Shown here: one piece after another, positions 1-6,983 of the stretch
How positions within the stretch are numbered: the stretch's first letter is position 1
Layout: every line of letters begins with the position of its first letter
NCBI GenBank assembly: GCA_001825565.1
Contig: MHXM01000118.1
Coordinates: forward strand, 24,837 to 40,980
Source of the DNA: Desulfuromonadaceae bacterium GWC2_58_13
Lineage (GTDB): Bacteria > Desulfobacterota > Desulfuromonadia > Desulfuromonadales > Trichloromonadaceae
Reading direction: 5' to 3'
Length of the DNA: 16,144 nt
Notes under the pieces: model-generated
Told to the model about the DNA's origin: nothing
The model's input: the letters and a program-made list of their open reading frames with translations, nothing else
Databases searched by the model: none
Made by a program: the position numbers and the translations under genes

Positions 1-27
1 CATATCGCGGTATTTCGACATGTCCAT
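1..27 (-). CDS. cheA: Probable chemotaxis histidine kinase CheA, N-terminal nine codons only
   Basis: Nine leftward codons reach the window edge and read MDMSKYRDM. This resembles the start of CheA proteins, whose P1 phosphotransfer domain often opens with a short MSxYxxxF-type segment. The position, just downstream of cheR-mcp-cheW-cheY on the same strand, is where a cheA would be expected. The gap after the cheY stop is 38 nt. No good Shine-Dalgarno is visible before the ATG at 27 or the in-frame ATG at 21, so the start is uncertain. CheA would autophosphorylate and pass phosphate to CheY. The identity rests on nine residues plus context; another chemotaxis protein is possible. Confidence 0.5.
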
Positions 28-65
28 CAGTAATTACCGCTTTCGGCAACGCGCCTGATAACGTC

Positions 66-434
66 TCAAACTTGGCCGGCGATGCGCCGCACGACCTCGA
101 GCACCTTGTCTTCCTTGAAGGGCTTGACGATAAAATCCCTGGCGCCGGCCTGTACCGCCTCAAGAATCAGCGCCTCCTGCCCCATGGCGCTGCACATGAC
201 GATGCGGGCTTCGGGATGCTCGGCGCAAATCTCCTGCAACGCCTCGATGCCACTTTTGCGGGGCATGACGATATCCATGGTCACCAGGTCCGGCCGCAAC
301 CGCCGGTACAGTTCCACGGCTTCAATACCGTCCGCCGCCTCGCCGATCACCTCGTACCCCGCCTTGAGAAATACGTCTTTGAGCATGTTCCGCATGAACA
401 GTGCGTCATCAACGATCAGTACCCTCAACCCCAT
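66..434 (-). CDS. cheY: CheY-type single-domain response regulator
   Basis: This is a 122-residue receiver domain with no output domain, the usual CheY size. The acidic pair D9/D10, phosphoacceptor D54 (in VTMDIVMP), S82 and K104 (in IVKPF) are all present, so it should accept phosphate from CheA. The ATG at 434 is chosen because GGGGAGGAAGG sits directly upstream; the frame stays open 14 codons further, but those residues lie outside the REC fold. It follows cheW by 19 nt and precedes a probable cheA. The role, inferred from family and context, is to carry the chemosensory signal to the flagellar switch or another target. The phrase SAMGQEALILEAVQAGARDF is typical of CheY/CheB-like receivers rather than transcription-factor receivers. 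Confidence 0.9.
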   Translation of the reverse strand: MGLRVLIVDDALFMRNMLKDVFLKAGYEVIGEAADGIEAVELYRRLRPDLVTMDIVMPRKSGIEALQEICAEHPEARIVMCSAMGQEALILEAVQAGARDFIVKPFKEDKVLEVVRRIAGQV

Positions 435-453
435 GCCTTCCTCCCCTCTGAAT

Positions 454-870
454 TCAGAAGTTTTCCAGACTGCCAAGCAGCCGGTCCAGGTCGAGCAGAT
501 TAATCATTTCACCACGGTCGGGCAGCACCGATCGGATACAGGCCATCGGCACCTGGTCCTCCCGGGCCGGTAGCAGGGCTTCGTCGGCAAAGGGAACAAT
601 TCCGGCCAGAGCCGACACGGCCAGTGCCAGTTGTGCATTGTCGGGGGTCAGAACGATGATCCGATGATCGTGCTCGCCCTCGCCGAAACCGAGACTGGCC
701 GTCAGGTCGAGCACCGGCAGGATGCTGCCGTGAAAGTTCATCGCTCCAAGCAGGATGGCCGGCGCCCGGGGGATGTAATAGAGCGGGGGCGATTCGACGA
801 CCTCCTGAATATGCGCCACTTCCAGCCCGTAATTTTCACCGCCGAGTCGGAAGACCAGAAGCTGGTCCAT
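454..870 (-). CDS. cheW: Chemotaxis coupling protein CheW
   Basis: This 138-residue protein consists of a single CheW/SH3-like domain. Typical features are the opening LLVFRLGGENYGLEVAHIQE strand-turn-strand, the segment around residues 33-55 (IPRAPAILLGAMNFHGSILP) with the conserved N-x-x-G-x-x-x-P-V, and a C-terminal INLLDLDRLL. CheW bridges the tips of methyl-accepting chemotaxis proteins to the CheA kinase in the cytoplasm. Its ATG lies three bases after the MCP stop codon, and its Shine-Dalgarno (GGAAAGG) is inside the 3' end of the MCP gene, so the two are probably translated together. The N-terminus is slightly short, starting almost directly at the first beta strand. Confidence 0.92.
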   Translation of the reverse strand: MDQLLVFRLGGENYGLEVAHIQEVVESPPLYYIPRAPAILLGAMNFHGSILPVLDLTASLGFGEGEHDHRIIVLTPDNAQLALAVSALAGIVPFADEALLPAREDQVPMACIRSVLPDRGEMINLLDLDRLLGSLENF

Positions 871-873
871 CGT

Positions 874-2148
874 CTATTCAGCCTTTCCACTTTCCAGGCG
901 GAACCGTTTGACCACTTCGAGCAAGGTTTCCGCCAGCTCCGAAAGAACCTGCGCCGCCCCGGCCATCTCTTCCATCGAGGCGGTCTGCTCCTCGGTGGCG
1001 GCCGAAACCTGCTGGGTCGAGGCGGCGTTGTCTTCGGCAACCCGGGAGATCTCATCGATAGCCGCTACCATGCCACTGGCTCCGTCGGTCTGCTTCTGGG
1101 CCATTTCGGCGATACTGGTGGCTTTGGCCTGAGTGCCGAGGGCGGTTTTAATGATCGCCTCGAACGCCTGCCCCGTGTTGTCGATAGCCTCCCGTCCTGA
1201 ATCAAGGTCCTGCACGCTCTCCTTCATCGACCCCTGAACTTTCTGAGCCTCGTTGCGGATGGTCTCGATCAGGTCGGTGATTTCTCCGGCCGAGGCTCCG
1301 GTCGAGTCGGCCAGTTTGCGGATTTCTTCGGCCACCACGGCGAACCCGCGGCCGTACTCGCCGGCCCGGGCCGCCTCGATGGTGGCATTGAGGGCCAGCA
1401 GGTTGGTTTTGCCGGCGATTCCGGTGATCACTTCGACGATCTTGCCGATTTTCTGCACCTGGCCGCCGAAAGCCGCCATCTGTTCGCCGTTGCGCTCGAC
1501 CTTTTCGAGCACCTGTTTCATCTTGGCGATGGTGGCGCGCGACATTTCGCCGCCACGCTGGGCGGTTTCGGCGGTATCGCTGGCCGAAGCCGAAACCTTG
1601 CCGGCCGAGGCGGCGATGACCTCGATCGACATGGCCATCTCCTTGATCAGGCGGGAGCTCTTTTCGACCATCTCGGCCTGGGTTTCGGCGCCCTTGCTGA
1701 TCTGCTCGATGGTTCGGGAAATTTCGTGCGACGAAGCCGTCATCTCCTGCGAGGTCGCCGACAGCCCCTGAGCCGAGTCGGCTACTTTCAGCGACGACGA
1801 GCGGATGGAACCAACCAGACCGCGCAGGCTTTCAACCACCCGGTTGAGGGAGGTCGCCAGGTCGACGGTTTCGTCGGGAAAGACCGTGGCCGGCAGAACC
1901 ACGGTGGAGGACAAATCGCCGTGGCTGAGCCTCTCGACCGCTCCATTGAGCACCCGGATATTGGAGGTGAAACGCTTGGAAAAAAACCAGCCGAACAGCA
2001 GGCCGACCAGGATGGCGCAGGCCACGGAGAACAACTGCTGCCACTCTTCGGGAATCCCCAGGGAGGGAACCAGCAGGTTGAGCAACACAATGGAGGCCAC
2101 CACGACGATGAAGCCCACAATGAACTTGTAGCTGATGTCTACACGCAT
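874..2148 (-). CDS. Methyl-accepting chemotaxis protein without a sensor domain
   Basis: This 424-residue membrane chemoreceptor has hydrophobic segments at about residues 8-27 and 39-56, separated by only about a dozen residues. There is therefore no periplasmic ligand-binding domain. A HAMP linker follows (about 57-110), then a long coiled-coil signalling domain. The hairpin tip at about 243-283 carries TNLLALNATIEAARAGEYGR and FAVVAEEIRKLA, the CheA/CheW contact region. The C-terminus ends RLESGKAE, with no NWETF-type CheR tether. AAGGAG lies before the ATG at 2148. It sits between cheR and cheW and is the likely methylation substrate of this CheR. Family knowledge suggests such receptors sense through the membrane, HAMP or partner proteins; the stimulus is unknown. 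Confidence 0.93.
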   Translation of the reverse strand: MRVDISYKFIVGFIVVVASIVLLNLLVPSLGIPEEWQQLFSVACAILVGLLFGWFFSKRFTSNIRVLNGAVERLSHGDLSSTVVLPATVFPDETVDLATSLNRVVESLRGLVGSIRSSSLKVADSAQGLSATSQEMTASSHEISRTIEQISKGAETQAEMVEKSSRLIKEMAMSIEVIAASAGKVSASASDTAETAQRGGEMSRATIAKMKQVLEKVERNGEQMAAFGGQVQKIGKIVEVITGIAGKTNLLALNATIEAARAGEYGRGFAVVAEEIRKLADSTGASAGEITDLIETIRNEAQKVQGSMKESVQDLDSGREAIDNTGQAFEAIIKTALGTQAKATSIAEMAQKQTDGASGMVAAIDEISRVAEDNAASTQQVSAATEEQTASMEEMAGAAQVLSELAETLLEVVKRFRLESGKAE

Positions 2149-2177
2149 CGATCCGCTCCTTCAACTAAAATCCAGGA

Positions 2178-3032
2178 TTACACCCGACGGTAAATCCGCT
2201 CGCGGGCGCTTTCGCTTTCGAACAGCAATCTCGGCCTCCCCATCAGGTTTTCGGCCCGACCAAGGACCAGAAAACCACCCACCCGCAGCACCCGGGCAAA
2301 GTGGCCGATAATCCGATCCTGTTCTTCCCGCGAGAAATAGATCAGGACATTGCGGCACAGGATCAGGTCGGATCTGGGGTATTCGGTATCGGTCATGATG
2401 TTGTGCCGCTGAAATCGAACCATCTGGCGGATATTCTCGTTCAGCCGGTAGCGGTTTCCCTCGACCGTGAAATAACGCTCGCGCAGGCGGTCGGGCAGCT
2501 CAACCAGACGCTGCGAATCGTACAGCCCTTCGCTGGCTCGCTGGAGAATGTCCGGACTGATATCGGTGGCCAGCAGCGAAAGCGACAGTCCGAGAGGGGC
2601 CATTTCATGCAACAGCAGGGCCAGGGTATAGGGTTCTTCCCCCCCGGCGCAGCCGGCGCACCAGATATTCAGCTCATTGCTTCGGGTGCCCCGCAGCCGC
2701 TGGATCAACTCGGGAAGTACCCGGTCCCTGAGATACTCAAAGGTGGGAAAATTGCGAAAGAACTGGGAGACATGGATGGTCAGCGCCGCCATCAGGGCCG
2801 GCACCTCATCCTTGTCGCCGCGCAGCCGCGCCAGATAATCCGTAACGCCGCGGGCCCCGCAGTTGCGGGCCCGCCGGGCGATCCGGCGACGGATGCAGCC
2901 GTCTTTGTACATGCCGAGATCGAAGCCGATCCGCTCGAACAGGATTTCCCTGACCTCGGCAAACGCCTCGTCGGGAAAATCTCCTTCGAGAAGGGGGGCA
3001 GCGGGCGATTTGCGCTGGTGGTCTTCGGCCAA
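2178..3032 (-). CDS. cheR: Chemotaxis protein methyltransferase CheR (TTG start)
   Basis: This 284-residue SAM-dependent methyltransferase would methylate glutamates on MCPs. The N-terminal all-alpha CheR domain (about 18-75) includes GMYKDGCIRRRIARRAR. The methyltransferase domain has the SAM loop WCAGCAGGEEPYTLAL, the ATDISPDILQRA segment, and FQRHNIM followed by DLILCRNVLIYF. There is no TPR tail. No ATG or GTG lies between the upstream in-frame stop (3048-3050) and the N-terminal domain. The only sensible start is TTG at 3032, preceded at 5 nt by AGGGAG. It is the first gene of the chemotaxis operon, 29 nt before the MCP. A MITE-like insertion lies just upstream and may separate it from thiL transcription. 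Confidence 0.93.
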   Translation of the reverse strand: MAEDHQRKSPAAPLLEGDFPDEAFAEVREILFERIGFDLGMYKDGCIRRRIARRARNCGARGVTDYLARLRGDKDEVPALMAALTIHVSQFFRNFPTFEYLRDRVLPELIQRLRGTRSNELNIWCAGCAGGEEPYTLALLLHEMAPLGLSLSLLATDISPDILQRASEGLYDSQRLVELPDRLRERYFTVEGNRYRLNENIRQMVRFQRHNIMTDTEYPRSDLILCRNVLIYFSREEQDRIIGHFARVLRVGGFLVLGRAENLMGRPRLLFESESARERIYRRV

Positions 3033-3037
3033 TCGGG

Positions 3038-3044
3038 CTCCCTG
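3038..3044 (-). promoter_or_regulatory. Ribosome binding site fixing the cheR TTG start
   Basis: On the minus strand CAGGGAG is followed by five bases and TTG. An in-frame stop lies just upstream at 3048-3050, leaving no room for another start. Confidence 0.6.
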
Positions 3045-3089
3045 GAGTCAGAACGGGTTCCGGCGGCCATGCCGCGCCGGTCCGGACTG

Positions 3090-3099
3090 TTATCCTTGA
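3090..3099. repeat. Left target-site duplication (TTATCCTTGA)
   Basis: This 10-bp sequence recurs exactly and in the same orientation at 3249-3258. The two copies flank the 149-bp palindromic element, as a target-site duplication would. Confidence 0.7.
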
Positions 3100-3248
3100 T
3101 GGCGTCGCAAAAACTCGCCAACTGCTGCGTTGCTGCAATTGCCTCGCTGCTTCGACGTACGTAAGTATGCCTCATTGCTCGACAATTACGCGCCTTGTAT
3201 TTGGCGCTTTTTGCTTGGCCAGCCAATTTGATGCTTTTTGCGAAAGCA
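3100..3248. mobile_element. MITE-like non-coding element, 149 bp, with terminal inverted repeats
   Basis: The element starts TGGCGTCGCAAAAA (3100-3113). The reverse complement of its right end is TGCTTTCGCAAAAA (3235-3248), so 11 of 14 terminal bases match as inverted repeats. Both ends abut perfect 10-bp direct repeats. Inside there are a central ACGTACGT palindrome (3155-3162), two related blocks GCCTCnnnGCT(T)CGAC near 3141-3156 and 3169-3183, a TTGGC-CA-GCCAA palindrome near 3216-3227, and a 7-bp stem with 5-nt loop at 3231-3249. No convincing coding frame spans it. Its base composition is more even than that of the neighbouring genes. This matches the general build of miniature inverted-repeat elements, which would be mobilised in trans; the parent transposase is not in this window. 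Confidence 0.7.
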
Positions 3249-3258
3249 TTATCCTTGA
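3249..3258. repeat. Right target-site duplication, overlapping the thiL stop
   Basis: This is an exact second copy of the 10-bp TTATCCTTGA. Read leftward it is TCAAGGATAA, which supplies the last two codons (Gln, Gly) and the TAA stop of thiL. Confidence 0.7.
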
Positions 3259-4229
3259 CGAAAATGATTGTAGCCGGCCGGCGCCGCCGGCCGAAGATCG
3301 CCGCTGCGATTTTTCATCAGCAGGCCGGCGGAGCCCTCAACAATGGTGCCGATCCGGGTCACCGAAAGGGCCAGTGCCGCCAGCGCCGGCTCCCGCTCCG
3401 GCGGCACGGTAAACAACAGTTCATAATCCTCGCCGCCGGACAGAGCCAGTTCGATCCGCTCCGGGTCGTCGATCCATGCCGCCCGCAAAGGCGCCGAAAG
3501 AGGCAGCGCCGTCTGGTCGATTTCGGCGCCGACGGCGGAGGATTCCAGCAGGTGCCCGAGGTCGGCCAGCAGACCATCGGACACATCGATCATGGCCGAA
3601 GGGATGTGCGCCGAAGCCAATATCCGCCCAAGTTCGACCCGTGCCCGCGGGTCATGGTGACGCCGGGCCAATTCCGGCTCCAGCGACTCGCCGGCCAGCA
3701 GTTGCCGCAGGGCCAGGGCGCTGTCGCCGAGGGTGCCGGAAACATAAAGCGCATCCCCGGGTCGCGCCCCGGAGCGGCAGACCAGTTCATCGGCGGAAAC
3801 CGTCCCTTCGACGGTCACCGAAATCAGCAGAGGACCCGGCGAACGGCAGGTGTCGCCACCGACCAGGGTCGCCCCGTAGTCGGCGCAAGCGGCGAGAAAA
3901 CCGGCCACGAAGGCATCCAGATCTTCGACCGTCAAGTCGGTGGGAATGCCGAGGCCGAGGTACAGGTGGCGGGGGGTGCCGCCCATGGCGGCGATGTCGC
4001 TGACGTTGACCGAGACGCTCTTGCGCCCGAGGAGGTGCATGTCGGCCCAGGCACGACGGAAATGGACATCTTCGATCAACAGGTCGGTGCTGGTGAGCAG
4101 GCGCTCGCCCGGGGGAAGTTCCAGCACGGCGCAGTCGTCGCCGATGCCGACCATCACCCCCGGCGCCTTGGCGACCGCCTGCCGGATGCGCTCGATAAAG
4201 CCGAATTCACCGAGGTCGGAAAGCTTCAT
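3249..4229 (-). CDS. thiL: Thiamine-monophosphate kinase ThiL
   Basis: This 326-residue protein is close to the usual family length. It uses ATP to phosphorylate thiamine monophosphate to thiamine diphosphate, the last step of cofactor synthesis, in the cytoplasm. Family marks are GIGDDCAVL (28-36), STDLLIEDVHFR (47-58), the SVSVNVSDIAAMGG helix, LVGGDT, IDVSDGLLADLGHL, and LSGGEDYELLF in the ATP-binding C-terminal half. It ends with the typical GYNHF plus three residues. Its ATG overlaps the lon stop as ATGA, implying translational coupling. The stop codon lies inside the right target-site duplication of the adjacent MITE-like insertion, so the insertion left the reading frame intact. A ThiL next to Lon is a plausible housekeeping pairing; I infer no functional link. 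Confidence 0.96.
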   Translation of the reverse strand: MKLSDLGEFGFIERIRQAVAKAPGVMVGIGDDCAVLELPPGERLLTSTDLLIEDVHFRRAWADMHLLGRKSVSVNVSDIAAMGGTPRHLYLGLGIPTDLTVEDLDAFVAGFLAACADYGATLVGGDTCRSPGPLLISVTVEGTVSADELVCRSGARPGDALYVSGTLGDSALALRQLLAGESLEPELARRHHDPRARVELGRILASAHIPSAMIDVSDGLLADLGHLLESSAVGAEIDQTALPLSAPLRAAWIDDPERIELALSGGEDYELLFTVPPEREPALAALALSVTRIGTIVEGSAGLLMKNRSGDLRPAAPAGYNHFRQG

Positions 4230-6574
4230 GCCTTGGCTTCCAGGGCCGCCTCCAGCACTTCGTCCATCGTCGAAGCGGCGACAAAACGGACTTTCTTGCG
4301 CAGGTTGGGCGGGATGTCTTCGAGATCCTTGGTGTTGCGCTGCGGAATGATGATGGTCCGGATGTTGGCCCGCACCGCCGCCAGAACCTTTTCCTTCAGC
4401 CCGCCGATGGGGAGCACCTTGCCGCGCAGGGTGATTTCGCCGGTCATGGCCACGTCCTTGTTCACCCGTCGCCCCGAAAGGGCCGAAATCAGCGCCGTGG
4501 CCATGGTCACCCCGGCGCTCGGGCCGTCCTTGGGAATGGCCCCGGCCGGCACGTGAACGTGGACGCTGGTTCCTTCGAGGAAGTTCGCTTCAATTCCCAG
4601 TTCGACGGCGTGGGCCCGGGCGTAGGACAGGGCCGCCTGGGCGCTCTCCTTCATGACGTCGCCGAGGTGGCCGGTGAGGGTCAGCTCGCCCTTGCCCTTC
4701 ATGACACTGACCTCGACGTAAAGGATCTCTCCTCCCACTTCGGTCCAGGCCAGCCCGGTCGCCACCCCGATCTCACTTTCGCGGAGTTCCTCCTCGGGGA
4801 GAAAACGGGGCGGGCCGAGGAAGCCGGCCACGGCATTCTCGGCCACCAGCACCGGCTGCTTGCGCCCCTCGGCGAAGCGTCGGGCGACCTTGCGGCAGAT
4901 ACTGCCGATCTCCCGCTCGAGGTTGCGCAGTCCGGCCTCCAGGGTGTATTCGGTGATGAGCTTCAGGATGGCCTTGTCGGAGAACCGCACATCCTTGACC
5001 TTGAGTCCGTTTTCCTTCTGCTGCCGGGGAATCAGGTAACGACTGGCGATGGCCTGTTTTTCCTCGGTGGTGTAGCCGGCCAGCCGGATCACCTCGAGCC
5101 GGTCCTTGAGCGCCGAGGGGATCGGATCCATGACGTTGGCGGTGGCGATGAACAGCACCTTCGACAGGTCGAAGGGGAGGTTGATGTAATGGTCGGAAAA
5201 AGCGTGGTTCTGCTCGGGATCGAGCAGTTCCAGCAACGCCGCCGAGGGGTCGCCGCGAAAATCGGAGCCGATCTTGTCGAGCTCGTCGAGCATGAAGACC
5301 GGGTTGTTGGTGCCGGCCTGCTTGATGCTCTGGACGACCCGGCCCGGCAGGGCGCCGACATAGGTGCGCCGATGGCCGCGGATTTCCGCCTCGTCGCGCA
5401 TTCCGCCGAGGGAAATGCGCACGAACTGGCGGCCGAGGGCGCGGGCGATGGACTTGCCGAGGCTGGTTTTGCCGACCCCGGGCGGACCGACGAAACAGAG
5501 AACCGGCCCTTTCATATCTTTTTTCAGCTTGCGCACCGCCAGAAACTCGAGAATCCGCTCCTTGACCTTCTCCAGATTGAAGTGATCCTCGTCGAGAACC
5601 TTGCGGGCTTTTTTCAGATCGAGATTGTCGCGGGTCGAATGGCTCCACGGGAGCTCTACCAGCCAGTCCATGTACGTGCGCAGCATCGAATATTCGGCGG
5701 CCTCGGGATGCATGGTCTCCAGGCGCCGCAACTGTTTTTCGGCTTCGGTCTTGGCCACCTCCGGCAACCCGGCCGCTTCCAGTTTCTGCCGCAGCTCGGC
5801 CACGTCCTCGGCCCGGGCATCGGCTTCGCCGAGCTCGGCCTGGATGGCCCGCAGCTGCTCGCGCAGATAATACTCGCGCTGGGTTTTGCCCATCTCCTCC
5901 TTGGCCTGGCTCTGGATGCGGTTCTGCACCGTGGCCACCTCAAGCTCCTTGGACAGGACGTCCTTGACCTTGCGCAGGCGGTCGAGGGAATCGATCACCT
6001 CAAGCAACTCCTGGGCCTGGGGCACCTTGAGCCCGACGTTGCTGGCGATCAGGTCGGCCAGGCTGCCGGGGTCCTCGATATTTTCCAGAACCACCGAAAC
6101 CTCGGGAGGAAAACTCTTGCCCAGATGCAGCAACTGGGACAGCTGGTCGCGCACCATCCGCATCAGGGCCTCGGTTTCGAGGGACATTTCGGCCGGGCGC
6201 GGCTCTTCGAGGCGTTCAAGCCGGACCAGATGATACGGGTCCTCGGAAACAAAAGAGGTCAGCCGGGCCTTGGCCATGCCCTGCACCAGCACCTTGACCC
6301 GGCCGTCGGAAAGCTTGAGCATGCGCATGATCATCGCCACCGTGCCGACGGTGTAGATATCGTCGGGATCCGGCTCTTCCTTGGCAACATCCTTCTGGGT
6401 CGCCAGAAAGATCAGCCGGTCGTGGGCCAGGGCGGCATCGACGGCGGCGATCGACTTGTCGCGGCCGACGAACAGGGGCAGAATCATGTAGGGGAAAACT
6501 ACGACGTCCCTGACGGGAAGCAGGGGCAGTTCCTCCGGGATATTCAATTCTTTCATTTCAATCGGATTGCTCAA
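4226..6574 (-). CDS. lon: ATP-dependent protease Lon (TTG start)
   Basis: This is cytoplasmic Lon, which unfolds and degrades damaged and regulatory proteins. From the chosen start it has 782 residues, close to E. coli Lon (784). The N-terminal LON substrate domain begins ELPLLPVRDVVVFPYMILPL and is followed by a coiled-coil region (about 200-285). The AAA+ module has Walker A GPPGVGKT (about 363-370), Walker B FMLDELD and a sensor region FIATANVMDPIP. The protease domain has catalytic Ser at about 686 (KDGPSAGV) and Lys at about 727 (GGLKEK). TTG at 6574 is preferred because GGAGGA lies five or six bases upstream. The in-frame ATG at 6556 has no Shine-Dalgarno, and the frame upstream of the TTG has no Lon-like sequence. 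It is followed by thiL with a 4-base overlap. Confidence 0.97.
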   Translation of the reverse strand: MSNPIEMKELNIPEELPLLPVRDVVVFPYMILPLFVGRDKSIAAVDAALAHDRLIFLATQKDVAKEEPDPDDIYTVGTVAMIMRMLKLSDGRVKVLVQGMAKARLTSFVSEDPYHLVRLERLEEPRPAEMSLETEALMRMVRDQLSQLLHLGKSFPPEVSVVLENIEDPGSLADLIASNVGLKVPQAQELLEVIDSLDRLRKVKDVLSKELEVATVQNRIQSQAKEEMGKTQREYYLREQLRAIQAELGEADARAEDVAELRQKLEAAGLPEVAKTEAEKQLRRLETMHPEAAEYSMLRTYMDWLVELPWSHSTRDNLDLKKARKVLDEDHFNLEKVKERILEFLAVRKLKKDMKGPVLCFVGPPGVGKTSLGKSIARALGRQFVRISLGGMRDEAEIRGHRRTYVGALPGRVVQSIKQAGTNNPVFMLDELDKIGSDFRGDPSAALLELLDPEQNHAFSDHYINLPFDLSKVLFIATANVMDPIPSALKDRLEVIRLAGYTTEEKQAIASRYLIPRQQKENGLKVKDVRFSDKAILKLITEYTLEAGLRNLEREIGSICRKVARRFAEGRKQPVLVAENAVAGFLGPPRFLPEEELRESEIGVATGLAWTEVGGEILYVEVSVMKGKGELTLTGHLGDVMKESAQAALSYARAHAVELGIEANFLEGTSVHVHVPAGAIPKDGPSAGVTMATALISALSGRRVNKDVAMTGEITLRGKVLPIGGLKEKVLAAVRANIRTIIIPQRNTKDLEDIPPNLRKKVRFVAASTMDEVLEAALEAKA

Positions 6575-6578
6575 GGAT

Positions 6579-6584
6579 TCCTCC
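6579..6584 (-). promoter_or_regulatory. Ribosome binding site deciding the lon TTG start
   Basis: On the minus strand GGAGGA is followed by ATCC and TTG (6574-6572). This favours TTG over the ATG six codons downstream, which lacks a binding site. Confidence 0.6.
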
Positions 6585-6821
6585 GAAGCATGCGGGACGA
6601 GCCGTGGCACGCCCTGTAAAGGCTGTTCGGACCCGTCGTATCCGCTGCAGTCCCAAAAATTTAAACTCTTGTAACCATACAAAAAGCCTCGGCGAATGTC
6701 CAGCGGGTAAAGTATGAACCGGCAATCCGGTGGATCACTCCGGTGCGGTTCCGGTGGTCGCCGAAAGATGTCATGGGGGGCGTGCCATCGAAGCGGGTCG
6801 ACTTGAGCCGGGTACAGGGTT

Positions 6822-6839
6822 TGAAGATCGGGATCTTCA
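6822..6839. repeat. Perfect 8-bp inverted repeat with 2-bp centre
   Basis: TGAAGATC-GG-GATCTTCA reads as a near-perfect palindrome in the lon/livK intergenic region. No T-tract follows on either strand, so it is a better candidate for a protein-binding site than for a terminator. Function unknown. Confidence 0.4.
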
Positions 6840-6955
6840 GATTTACAATCATCCCGCCGGAAAAATTCGCCTTTCCGCGATTCGCGACGAAATAATTAAC
6901 AAATTCCGGTCAGTTGCCAAAAATAACAGCGGCTCTTCCGGGACAAAAGTAATCC

Positions 6956-6983
6956 TTGAATTAAAATCTAAATGTGATTTAAT
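6956..6983 (+). promoter_or_regulatory. Candidate sigma70 promoter for the livKHMGF operon
   Basis: TTGAAT (6956-6961) and TTTAAT (6978-6983) match the -35 and -10 consensus at 4/6 and 5/6, with a 16-bp spacer in an AT-rich stretch. Transcription would begin near 6990, giving a leader of about 80 nt before livK. Prediction by eye. Confidence 0.45.

Noticed and set aside
3195..4556. Rightward open frame of 453 codons antisense to thiL
   Set aside because: The ThiL reading on the other strand has full family motifs. The antisense product is low-complexity Arg/Gln/Gly-rich and starts inside the MITE-like element.
4553..6619. Very long rightward open frame (688 codons) antisense to lon
   Set aside because: It mirrors lon codon usage in a GC-rich gene. 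Its translation shows no domain, is rich in His/Gly/Leu from reversed codons, and has no ribosome site or neighbours.
6768..6784. Sigma32 (-10 CCCCAT-like) heat-shock promoter for lon
   Set aside because: CCCCCCATGAC occurs on the minus strand, but no CTTGAAA-like -35 lies at the right distance upstream.
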